Positions 8,710 to 16,105 of a DNA stretch of 64,000 nucleotides are shown one piece after another. The stretch is taken from NCBI RefSeq assembly GCF_014199985.1, contig NZ_JACHOS010000012.1:154816-218815 (forward strand), given 5' to 3'. Position 1 is the first letter of the stretch. The number at the start of each line of letters is the position of its first letter. Source of the stretch: Methylorubrum rhodesianum. GTDB lineage: Bacteria > Pseudomonadota > Alphaproteobacteria > Rhizobiales > Beijerinckiaceae. The notes under the pieces are model-generated. The model had not been told where the DNA came from. It ran no database searches and saw only the letters and a list, made by a program, of their open reading frames with translations. The translations under genes and the position numbers were made by a program.

Positions 8710-10498
8710 GGCCGGCCTCGTCCCGAACTGCCCGACCCGCGAAGGGGTTCGGCATGTCGATGTAGTTGCCGGTGCCGTCGCCCGAGGCGAGCTCGTCGCG
8801 GTCGCACAGGCGGACCCGCAGGTTGGCCTTGGTGCAGAGCGTCGGCCCGTCGAGCACCGAGCGGGCGAAGGCGCGGCCGGCGCCGGTCAGGCGGCGCGCC
8901 ATCGCCTCCAGGCGGTGGCCGAGGTCGTCGAGGAGTGTCTCCTCGCGGGCCAGCCCGTCATGGCCCATCCGGGCGATGACGGAGAAGATCTGGTTGACCA
9001 CGAGGTAATAGGCGAGCCGCCGGCGGATCTCGCCGTCGGCGAAGTAGAGCGAGGCGATGGAACCGGTCTCGGGCGCGTCGCGCAGGAGCCGGGGGCGGGC
9101 GGCCTCCGACAGGTAGAAGCCCTGGTTGTCGCGGTAGAAGCCGCGCTGCGGCCAGCCGGAGGCGAGGTCGAGCAGCGCGTTCTGCTGGTGCGCTTCCAGC
9201 GCGATGCCGTGCGCATCGTAGAGGGCGACGACGGGCTCCAGCATGCAGTCGAGATAAAGCCCGAACCACGTGCGGGCGGCCTGCGCCCGCCCGGCCGGGC
9301 CGTCCGGGCAGAGCCGCCGCAGGAGCGCCTCCAGCCGCGAGGGGCGGCCGGGCAGCGGCTCGGCGGTCAGGGCCGCCAGGGTGGCGACACCCCGCGCCGC
9401 CCCCGCGCGGAACGGGTTTTCGCGCAGCACCGTCTCGAAGCCGCTCTCCTCGCCCTCCGCGCGGCCGGGGTCGTGCAAGGTGAGATAGGCCGGGTCCGTG
9501 AGGATCCGGAAGTTGGGGTGGCGGGCGCCGAAGCCGTTCCTGGCCAGGAGCCGGGCCATGGCGACGCCGGCCTTGAGTTCGGCGAGCCGGTTCACCCGCA
9601 GCGAGTTGGTGAGGGTGACGGGCAGCGAGAACTTCGCCATCCACGGTCTCCCCGCCGCGTAGACGGTGCGCAGCGAGGAGGTTGCGGTGAAGCGGGGGCC
9701 GAAGGCGCCGAGCGGCCGGAGGCGGCCCGCCTCGACCAGGGCGGCGATGGCGGGCTCCAGCATCAGCGCCTCGGCCTGGAGCGGGTGCATCGGCAGGGCG
9801 GTCTCGCCCGCGCGCAGGCCCAGGCGGCCGGCATCCGCGCCGATGAGGTCGAGGGCGAGGTCGGGCGCGGAGCGGGACACCGCCGAATCGTGGCGGACGA
9901 GGCCCGCCTCGGCGGCGAACACGGCAAGCCGGAACGTGCCGCCCTCCTCCGGCGCGTAGGCGCGGGCCTGCCAGGTCGTGAGGCCTTGCCGGCTCTTGGG
10001 CGTCGGGTGCAGCCAGTGGCCGAAGACGAGGGCGCGCTCGGCCGCGATGAAGTCGGTCTCCGCGGCCTCATCCCCGCCCTCGGCCCGCCCCGTCAGGTCG
10101 AGCAGGCGCGCCGTCTCGCGGTAGCTGTCGAGCACGCGCCCGAGAAGCTCGAGTTCGCGCTCGCGGGCGGTCTCGCCGCTGCCCGCATCCGCACGGGAAT
10201 AGGCCTCGCCGAGAAGCTCCTGGAGCGCCCGCATCGGTGCCACCGGCCGCCAGCGCGGCTCGTGAAGGTGGCGGGTCCAGAGGCGGCCGAATCCGTGCGC
10301 GCCGCACAGCGAGGGTGACCGGATCTCGGCGCGGATCGCGAGGCGTCGGCTGCGCAGGTTCCATTCCACGCACGGGGCGGGCGGCGCGTCCGCCAGCGCG
10401 TGCCGGACGCGGATGCCGGGGTCGATCTCGCGCAGGTACCCGTTGGCGAAGCTGCGGAAGGCGGCCGCCTCGGCAACGGCTTGGGACGAGGGTGGCAT
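8693..10498 (-). CDS. mllA: AsbA-like NIS siderophore synthetase
   Basis: 601 residues, IucA/IucC family, expected to use ATP to adenylate a carboxylate of citrate and join it to a spermidine-like amine in the cytoplasm. Seen are HPTPKSRQGL in the ATP-grasp-like N-terminal half, FTATSSLRTVY, and EAHQQNALLDL in the C-terminal half. It is the first gene of the minus-strand operon, with ATG at 10498 and GAGG 10 bases upstream. The roughly 1-kb upstream region is shared with the divergent ECF sigma gene. Which of the two synthetases acts first cannot be read from sequence. Confidence 0.86.
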   Translation of the reverse strand: MPPSSQAVAEAAAFRSFANGYLREIDPGIRVRHALADAPPAPCVEWNLRSRRLAIRAEIRSPSLCGAHGFGRLWTRHLHEPRWRPVAPMRALQELLGEAYSRADAGSGETARERELELLGRVLDSYRETARLLDLTGRAEGGDEAAETDFIAAERALVFGHWLHPTPKSRQGLTTWQARAYAPEEGGTFRLAVFAAEAGLVRHDSAVSRSAPDLALDLIGADAGRLGLRAGETALPMHPLQAEALMLEPAIAALVEAGRLRPLGAFGPRFTATSSLRTVYAAGRPWMAKFSLPVTLTNSLRVNRLAELKAGVAMARLLARNGFGARHPNFRILTDPAYLTLHDPGRAEGEESGFETVLRENPFRAGAARGVATLAALTAEPLPGRPSRLEALLRRLCPDGPAGRAQAARTWFGLYLDCMLEPVVALYDAHGIALEAHQQNALLDLASGWPQRGFYRDNQGFYLSEAARPRLLRDAPETGSIASLYFADGEIRRRLAYYLVVNQIFSVIARMGHDGLAREETLLDDLGHRLEAMARRLTGAGRAFARSVLDGPTLCTKANLRVRLCDRDELASGDGTGNYIDMPNPFAGRAVRDEAGRALAS

Positions 10499-11504
10499 GG
10501 CGTTCGAACCTCGTGAGAACCTTCAGGAATGGGGGCGGCCAGGGGGGCCGCCAGGGGGGCGGCCGAGCCCCGGCCGGACCCCGGTCAGGAGGCGGTCGAT
10601 GGACGGCCAGAGGTCGCCGCCGAATCGCCGCCAAGTCGTCGCCAAGTCGTCGCCAAATCGCTGCCGGAGCGCGGGCCGCCGCTCCGCCGGATCCGTGCCG
10701 ATCCCTCTTCCGTCCGGGCCGGTGGCACCTCCGGTGGCGCGTCAGGCGCGTGTCAGCGCATCGCCGCCGGGCGGAGCGTCGTTATGCCGAACCCACCGTT
10801 GCGCGGGCGGGCAAAAAGGGCACGCGGCAGCAGGAGTAAGGAGAAGGCTTTGCTCGAAGCGTATGAAGAATAAAATTGATTTTTGCTGTACTTGCTCATC
10901 GGACTGAGGACTCGCTCGAATCGCGTAAAGCTGAAGGCGTGTTGCGCAAACCCAACGTACGCGTCAAGAGAAGTCGATTCGATTGGAATTGTTCTTGATT
11001 CAGGGTGATTGCTGCTTTTTGTTTCGTGCCAATCGGTTGGCGGTACGAAAGTCCTTGATTTATTCTTTCCTGTCTCGGGTCATGGATCGAAGAGGGAGGC
11101 GTGCCGCGGCGCCGCCCGCCAAGGGAGTGGCGTGGGCGGCCGCTCTCGGGCCGATCCTGGGTTGTGCGCCGCTCGGGGCGCGTCACGGTGCCCTCGCCCC
11201 AAAGGTCTGGTTCGGCTCAGGCTCGATCGTCCGGCAGCCTTGCCTGATGATCTCGATCCGTCGTCAGCGTGTGCATGGTGGCAAGATAACCTGTTGCTGA
11301 TCTGCAACGAGATGATGAAATGACTCGAGTGCTTCGTTTGTAATAATTCTCGTCTTGGTTCTCGGATCTACATTTCGACTGCTCGTCCAATGCCTTGCGA
11401 TAGCATCGGCGGATAGACTGGAAGCTCTATAAGCTACTGCAGGACTTGCATTATCGGCGCATCTCCTTCTGGTCGATCCTCAATCATCGAGTGCAGGATC
11501 ATCT
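10499..11504. other. 1-kb divergent intergenic region with AT-rich core
   Basis: No convincing gene is present. Next to mllA there is G-rich sequence with alternating GGCGGCC and GGCCGCC blocks (10534-10564) and a short tandem repeat (10612-10663). From about 10850 to 11080 and again 11290-11470 the composition drops sharply to AT-rich, unlike the rest of the window. Both the mllA promoter and the ECF sigma gene promoter must lie here, but I cannot point to either. Confidence 0.6.
10612..10663. repeat. Short 12-bp tandem repeat upstream of mllA
   Basis: Two exact copies of AAGTCGTCGCCA (10633-10644 and 10645-10656) are flanked on both sides by degenerate copies of the same unit. The repeat lies 115-165 bases upstream of the mllA start, in its probable leader or promoter. 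Confidence 0.6.
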
Positions 11505-12047
11505 GTGGGCGGCGGGGCCGATGTCATGACGGGAGGGGCGACGGGGGTGTCGATCGATGCCCTCTACCGGCACGAGGGGCTGAAGCTCCGGCGCTTCCTC
11601 AACCGCCTGCTCGACAACCCGGCGGATGCCGCGGATGCGAGCCAGGAAACCTATCTGCGCATGGTCGCCGCCCTCTCGCGCACGAGCATCGAGCACCCCT
11701 CCGCCCTGCTGTTCCGCATCGCCACCAACGTCGCCCTGCGGATGCGCAACCGCGGCCGTCTGGAGCGGACCCTGTTCGCGGCCAAGTGCGAGGCGGAACT
11801 CGCCGAGATCGCCGACGGATACGCCCTCCCGGAGCGGCAGGCGATTGCCCGCGAGGAGCTGATGCGGCTCGCCGCAGCGATCGATGCGCTGCCGCCCCGC
11901 TGCCGCGAGGTGTTCCTGCTCAGCCGCCTCGACGGCCTCGCCAACGGGGAGATCGCGCTGCGCCTCGGCATCTCGCGCAACATGGTCGAGAAGCACGTCA
12001 TCAAGGCGCTCCTGCATTGCCGCCGTAGCCGCCTCGATCTTTTTTGA
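11505..12047 (+). CDS. FecI-type ECF sigma factor
   Basis: 180 residues. Region 2 is seen as LRRFLNRLLDNPADAADASQ with ETYLRM, and region 4 as LPPRCREVFLLSRLDGLANG followed by EIALRLGISRNMVEKHVIKAL, the helix-turn-helix that reads the -35 element. It is followed by fecR and a TonB receptor with a signalling domain, the classical FecI-FecR-FecA arrangement for induction when the metal complex binds outside. It should activate the receptor and perhaps the divergent synthesis operon. GTG at 11505 with AGGA 6 bases upstream is chosen; ATG at 11526 is possible. It matches the mluI position of the methylolanthanin locus. Confidence 0.85.
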   Translation: MGGGADVMTGGATGVSIDALYRHEGLKLRRFLNRLLDNPADAADASQETYLRMVAALSRTSIEHPSALLFRIATNVALRMRNRGRLERTLFAAKCEAELAEIADGYALPERQAIAREELMRLAAAIDALPPRCREVFLLSRLDGLANGEIALRLGISRNMVEKHVIKALLHCRRSRLDLF

Positions 12048-12069
12048 ATCGCCATCGTTTTTTGAATCG
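12040..12069 (+). repeat. Direct repeat TTTTTTGAATCG, 18-bp period
   Basis: TTTTTTGAATCG occurs at 12040-12051 and again at 12058-12069. The first copy contains the stop codon of the ECF sigma gene. T-runs are rare in this genome. The pair could be a short tandem duplication or part of the control region before fecR. Confidence 0.7.
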
Positions 12070-12076
12070 ATCGCAT

Positions 12077-12101
12077 CAGGAGGCCGCGACCTCGTTGATC
12101 T
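12077..12101 (+). promoter_or_regulatory. Candidate ECF promoter before fecR
   Basis: CAGGAG (12077-12082), 10 bases, then CGTTGATCT (12093-12101), ending 62 bases before the fecR start. The same two blocks with the same 10-base spacing recur before the TonB receptor gene at 13144. The shared spacing and distance to the start codon suggest a promoter read by the linked ECF sigma factor, though its spacing differs from textbook ECF promoters. Confidence 0.55.
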
Positions 12102-12162
12102 AAGGGGATAGGAGACCCGCGCCGCGCTATACCGGGCCGCGGCGGGCCCCCGGGGGAACGAC

Positions 12163-13101
12163 GTGGTCGCCAGCGACGGGACGGATGCCGACGACGGTGA
12201 GGATCCGGTCGAGCACGAGGCCGCGGCCTGGGTCGCGCGGCTCTCCTCCTCCGACGCCACCGAGGACGACCGCAGGGCCTTCGAGGCGTGGCGCGGGGCC
12301 GATCCGGCCCGTACGGCGGCCTATGCCGAGATGGATGCGCTGTGGCGCAGGCTCGGGCAGCTCCCCGACCCGCGCCCGCGCAAGAGGGCGCCGAAGAGGC
12401 TGGCCGGCCTTGCCGCCCTCGCGCTGATCGGCGGCGGCGCCCTGGTGCATCAGCTCGGGCTCCTCGATCGGATGCGCGCCGATCTGTGGAGCGACGTCGG
12501 CACCATCGAGCACGCGACCCTCGCCGACGGCAGCGGCGTCGACCTCAACACCGACACGGCGCTGGCGGTGCGGTTCACCGAGCGGGAGCGCGGGATCGAG
12601 CTTCTGCGGGGCGAGGCCAGCTTCGATGTGGTGCCCGATCCCCACCGCCCGTTCGTCGTGCGCGGCGGCGGCCTGAGCGTGCGCGCGGTCGGGACCCGCT
12701 TCTTCCTGCGCGCGGACGGGGCGGCCGGTCCGGTGGGGGTGGCGGAGGGGCGTGTCGACGTGTCGGGGCCGGGCGGGCGCGCCGTCGTCTCGGCCGGCGA
12801 GGCGATCCGTATCGGCGAGGGCGCCCTGCGGGTGGTTGCCGCGGATGTGGAGCGCGACACGGCGTGGCGCGACGGCCGGCTGATCTTCGCCGGGCAGCCG
12901 CTGGCGGCGGTGCTGGCGGAGCTGAACCGCTACCGCCGCGGGCGCATCGTGCTGCTCGACCGCGGCCTCGGGGCGCGGCGGGTGACCGGCGCGTTCGACG
13001 CCCGCAACACCGACGAGGCCCTCGATGTGATCGCCGCGACCATGGGCGCCCGCATCCGCCGCCTCTCGCCCCTGCTGGTGCTGGTCGGATCGCCCCTGTG
13101 A
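12163..13101 (+). CDS. FecR-family anti-sigma factor / sensor
   Basis: 312 residues. The N-terminal cytoplasmic domain (DUF4880, about residues 15-65, WVARLSSSDATEDDRRAFEAW) should bind the ECF sigma factor. One membrane span lies near residues 80-100. The periplasmic FecR domain (about 115-225, ADGSGVDLNTDTALAVRF, LLRGEASFDV, VRAVGTRFFL) precedes a C-terminal STN-like segment that should contact the receptor signalling domain. GTG at 12163 follows GGGGGAA. It lies between the sigma gene and the receptor and corresponds to mluR by position. Confidence 0.85.
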   Translation: MVASDGTDADDGEDPVEHEAAAWVARLSSSDATEDDRRAFEAWRGADPARTAAYAEMDALWRRLGQLPDPRPRKRAPKRLAGLAALALIGGGALVHQLGLLDRMRADLWSDVGTIEHATLADGSGVDLNTDTALAVRFTERERGIELLRGEASFDVVPDPHRPFVVRGGGLSVRAVGTRFFLRADGAAGPVGVAEGRVDVSGPGGRAVVSAGEAIRIGEGALRVVAADVERDTAWRDGRLIFAGQPLAAVLAELNRYRRGRIVLLDRGLGARRVTGAFDARNTDEALDVIAATMGARIRRLSPLLVLVGSPL

Positions 13102-13143
13102 CCGGGTGATGGGGAGGGGCGAAAAAAATCGCTCGTCCGACGT

Positions 13144-13168
13144 CAGGAGATGGCGCGCCCGTTGATCT
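13144..13168 (+). promoter_or_regulatory. Candidate ECF promoter before the TonB receptor
   Basis: CAGGAG (13144-13149), 10 bases, CGTTGATCT (13160-13168), ending 68 bases before the receptor start. It repeats the motif in front of fecR, including the preceding TC. The intervening 10 bases are not conserved, as expected for a promoter spacer rather than a duplicated segment. Confidence 0.55.
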
Positions 13169-13235
13169 TAATCGGCGAGGGCGCGGACGACGCGAAGCGT
13201 GCCGCCCCTCCCGATGGATCGATGGGGCTTATGGC

Positions 13236-15830
13236 ATGGCGTCGCGTGCGCGCAGGTTTTCACGGGGCCGGATGGTGGGACTCGCGCTGGCGGGCGTGTC
13301 GGTCGCGGTGATGACGCAGGCGGCCGCCGGGGCCCGCGAGATGACCGGCCCGATCACCGGTCGAGTGACCGGGGAAGCGAAGGGCCCGCCCGGCCGGGCG
13401 GCCCGGGCGATCCTGACCGAGGCGCCGATGGCCGCCGATCCGGTTCGCCTCGCCATTCCGCGGGGCTCGCTGGAGACCGGCCTCGTCGCCTTCACCCAGC
13501 AGGCGGGGGTCAAGCTGGTCTATCCGACCGAACTGACGGCGCGGCTGGAGACGCAGGGCCTCGCGGGCGAGTTCGCCCCGATCGAGGCGCTGACCCGACT
13601 CTTGGAAGGCACCGGCCTCACCCCTCGGCCGGCCGGCGCCTCGACCATCACCCTGGTCAATCCGCGCTACGTCCAGCTCGGCGCCGAGCCCGCGAGCACG
13701 GTGACGCTCGACGAGCTGCACGTCCAGGGGCAGGCTCAGGGCCGGGCCAGGGCCGCCGGCCTGCCGCCGCCCACCGGCACGGTCGGCCAGCCGCCCGTGC
13801 CCTATGCCGGCGGCCAGGTCGGCTCGGGAACCCGGGTCGGCTTCCTGGGCAACCGCTCCGTCCTGAAGACGCCCTTCAGCATCACGGGCTACACCGAGAA
13901 GCTAATCGAGGATCAGCAGGCGGTGTCGCTCGCCGACGTCGTGCTGAACAACTCGTCGGTGCGCAACGACGCGCCCCCCTACAGCGAGCGCGATTCCTAC
14001 TTCATCCGCGGCTTCTCGGTCACCAACCTCGACACCGCCTTCGACGGCCTGTTCTATCTCGCCAATCCGCGCCGCTCGTTCACCGAAGGGCTGGAGCGCG
14101 TCGAGATCCTGCTCGGCCCCTCCGCTCTCCTGAGCGGCGGCACCGGCCGCGTCGGCGGCACGATCAACCTCATTCCGAAGCGGGCCTACGACGAGCCGTT
14201 CGCGCGGCTCACCACGACCTATCTTAGCGACGCCCAGATCTGGACCCATGCCGATCTCGGCCGCCGGTTCGGCGAGTTCAAGGAATGGGGCGTGCGCTTC
14301 AACGGCGCCTACCGCACCGGCGCCACGCCGCTCGACAACAACGCGATCGAGGTGGGGGTCGCCGCGCTCGGCCTCGACTATCGCGGCGACCGGTTCCGCG
14401 CCTCGCTCGACATGACCCACTCGACCCAGAACGTGACGGCGCCGACCTCGCTGTTCAACGCGGTCGCGCCGGGCATCCCGATCCCGCGCGCGCCGAACAA
14501 CCGGATCAACACCGCAAACCCGTTCGAGTACAACGACAGCCGCTACGGCATGATCGCGGGCCGGGCCGAGTACGACATCCTGCCCGACACGACGGTCTAC
14601 ATCGCTGGCGGAGCCAGCCGCTACAACGAGGACTTCCTGACCTCGAACTACCGCGTGACGAGCGTGACCGGGCTGGCGACCAACACGCTCGCGATCCAGC
14701 CCCAGGAGATCCAGGGCCTCACCGGCGAGGTCGGCCTGCGCACCCGCTTCAGCACCGGCTTCCTCGACCATCAGGTGAGCATTTCGGCCGTGGAGGCGAA
14801 CAACAAGAACTTCCGCGGCGGCTTCGTCCCGCCGGTCTTCACCCCCTACACCATCAACATCTACGATCCGGTCTACCTGCCGACCGGATCGGTTCCGACG
14901 ATCGGGCTGCCCCGCTCCGCCTCGCAGCCGCTCTTCGCCCAGCTCTCCGCGCGCAGCGTGGCGGTGGCCGACACCCTGTCGCTCTTCGGCAGCGACCGTT
15001 TCCTGTTGACGCTCGGCGGGCGCTATCAGGAGATCGACCAGCAGGGCTTCGCCACCCGGCCGGGGCCGACGCAGGGGCAGGTGACCTCGAACTATCAGGA
15101 GGGCCGCTTCAGCCCGGCCATCACCTTCGTCCTGAGCCCGTTCGAGAACCTGTCCTTCTACGGCAACTACATCGAGTCGCTCGACCCGGTGGCCGCGGCG
15201 CCTCTTGTGGCAATCAATGCAAACGCCCTCTTCCCGCCCGCCGTGGGGCGGCAGAAGGAAATCGGCGTCAAGTACGATTTCGGCACCATCGCGGCCACGG
15301 CTGCGCTGTTCGAGATCGAGTTGCCGAACGCCTTCACCGATCCGGGTACCCGCATCTACTCGGTCAGCGGCCGTCAGCGGAACCGCGGCGTCGAGCTGAA
15401 CGTGTTCGGCGAGGTCGTCCCGGGCCTGCGGCTGCTCGGCGGCGTCACCTTCATCGACGCGGAACTGGTCAACACCCCGGGCGGACAGTTCAACGGCCGG
15501 GCGGCGCCCGGCGTGCCCGATACCGCGTTCAACCTCTACGCCGAGTATGACCTGCCGCCGTGGCTGGCGCCGGGCCTGACCCTGACCGGCCGGGCGATCT
15601 ACACGAGCAGCATGTTCTACGATCAGGCCAACACCCAGTCGGTGCCGGACTGGACGCGCTTCGACGCCGGCCTGCGCTACACGACCGAGGGCGTGAACGG
15701 GAAGCCCGTGGTGTTCCGCGCTCTCGTCCAGAACCTGCTCGACGACTCGTATTGGGCCTCGGCCGCCCGCGGCTTCCTCGCCGTCGGCGCGCCGCGCACC
15801 TTCATCGTGTCCGCCTCGGTCGACTTCTGA
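13236..15830 (+). CDS. mluA: TonB-dependent receptor with N-terminal signalling (STN) domain
   Basis: 864 residues. A signal peptide (about 1-33) is followed by an STN domain (about 68-140, IPRGSLETGLVAFTQQAGVKLVYP), a TonB-box-like VTLDELHV, a plug domain (about 185-310, ending SGGTGRVGGTINLIPKRA) and a 22-strand barrel ending in the aromatic VSASVDF. This is the FecA-type transducer layout, so ligand binding outside would signal through FecR to the ECF sigma factor. The ligand is inferred from the neighbours to be the locus's own metal-loaded metallophore, possibly a lanthanide or iron complex. The symbol is assigned by cluster layout. Confidence 0.85.
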   Translation: MASRARRFSRGRMVGLALAGVSVAVMTQAAAGAREMTGPITGRVTGEAKGPPGRAARAILTEAPMAADPVRLAIPRGSLETGLVAFTQQAGVKLVYPTELTARLETQGLAGEFAPIEALTRLLEGTGLTPRPAGASTITLVNPRYVQLGAEPASTVTLDELHVQGQAQGRARAAGLPPPTGTVGQPPVPYAGGQVGSGTRVGFLGNRSVLKTPFSITGYTEKLIEDQQAVSLADVVLNNSSVRNDAPPYSERDSYFIRGFSVTNLDTAFDGLFYLANPRRSFTEGLERVEILLGPSALLSGGTGRVGGTINLIPKRAYDEPFARLTTTYLSDAQIWTHADLGRRFGEFKEWGVRFNGAYRTGATPLDNNAIEVGVAALGLDYRGDRFRASLDMTHSTQNVTAPTSLFNAVAPGIPIPRAPNNRINTANPFEYNDSRYGMIAGRAEYDILPDTTVYIAGGASRYNEDFLTSNYRVTSVTGLATNTLAIQPQEIQGLTGEVGLRTRFSTGFLDHQVSISAVEANNKNFRGGFVPPVFTPYTINIYDPVYLPTGSVPTIGLPRSASQPLFAQLSARSVAVADTLSLFGSDRFLLTLGGRYQEIDQQGFATRPGPTQGQVTSNYQEGRFSPAITFVLSPFENLSFYGNYIESLDPVAAAPLVAINANALFPPAVGRQKEIGVKYDFGTIAATAALFEIELPNAFTDPGTRIYSVSGRQRNRGVELNVFGEVVPGLRLLGGVTFIDAELVNTPGGQFNGRAAPGVPDTAFNLYAEYDLPPWLAPGLTLTGRAIYTSSMFYDQANTQSVPDWTRFDAGLRYTTEGVNGKPVVFRALVQNLLDDSYWASAARGFLAVGAPRTFIVSASVDF

Positions 15831-16038
15831 GGACAGGCCGCCCGGTTCCTGCCCCTCCCCGGTCCCGTCCGCGCGCCGGGGCCATCCGGTATCGCGAATG
15901 CACGCTCCCGCGCCCCGTCTGCCGCCGAAACGGGCAGATGCCGGCGAGGGGCGGCCCGCCGCCGGCTCGGCGCTTCCCGCCGCGGCGGTCGGCGCGGCTC
16001 AACGGCCAAGCTGACCGTTCCGCGTGATCTGCGGCTTC

Positions 16039-16053
16039 TGGCACGCCTCCTGC
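16039..16053 (+). promoter_or_regulatory. Sigma-54 promoter of the ABC transporter / carbamoylase operon
   Basis: TGGCAC, five bases, CTGC: the -24 GG (16040-16041) and -12 GC (16052-16053) are exactly 10 bases apart, as RpoN promoters require. Transcription would start near 16065, 40 bases before the first gene. It implies nitrogen (NtrC-like) or other enhancer-dependent control; no enhancer-binding protein gene is nearby. Confidence 0.72.
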
Positions 16054-16105
16054 AATGTGGTTTTTGACCGCTTTGATGGATGCGTGGGAACTCGGGAGCC
16101 GCAGC

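Noticed and set aside
5818..8979. Very long open frame on the plus strand opposite mllBC
   Set aside because: It is antisense to a gene with clear NIS-synthetase and AMP-ligase motifs; its translation is a Gly/Arg/Ala/Glu-rich shadow typical of high-GC DNA.
10612..10663. Short repeats as a CRISPR array
   Set aside because: Units of 12 bp directly abut each other without spacers and no cas gene is present.
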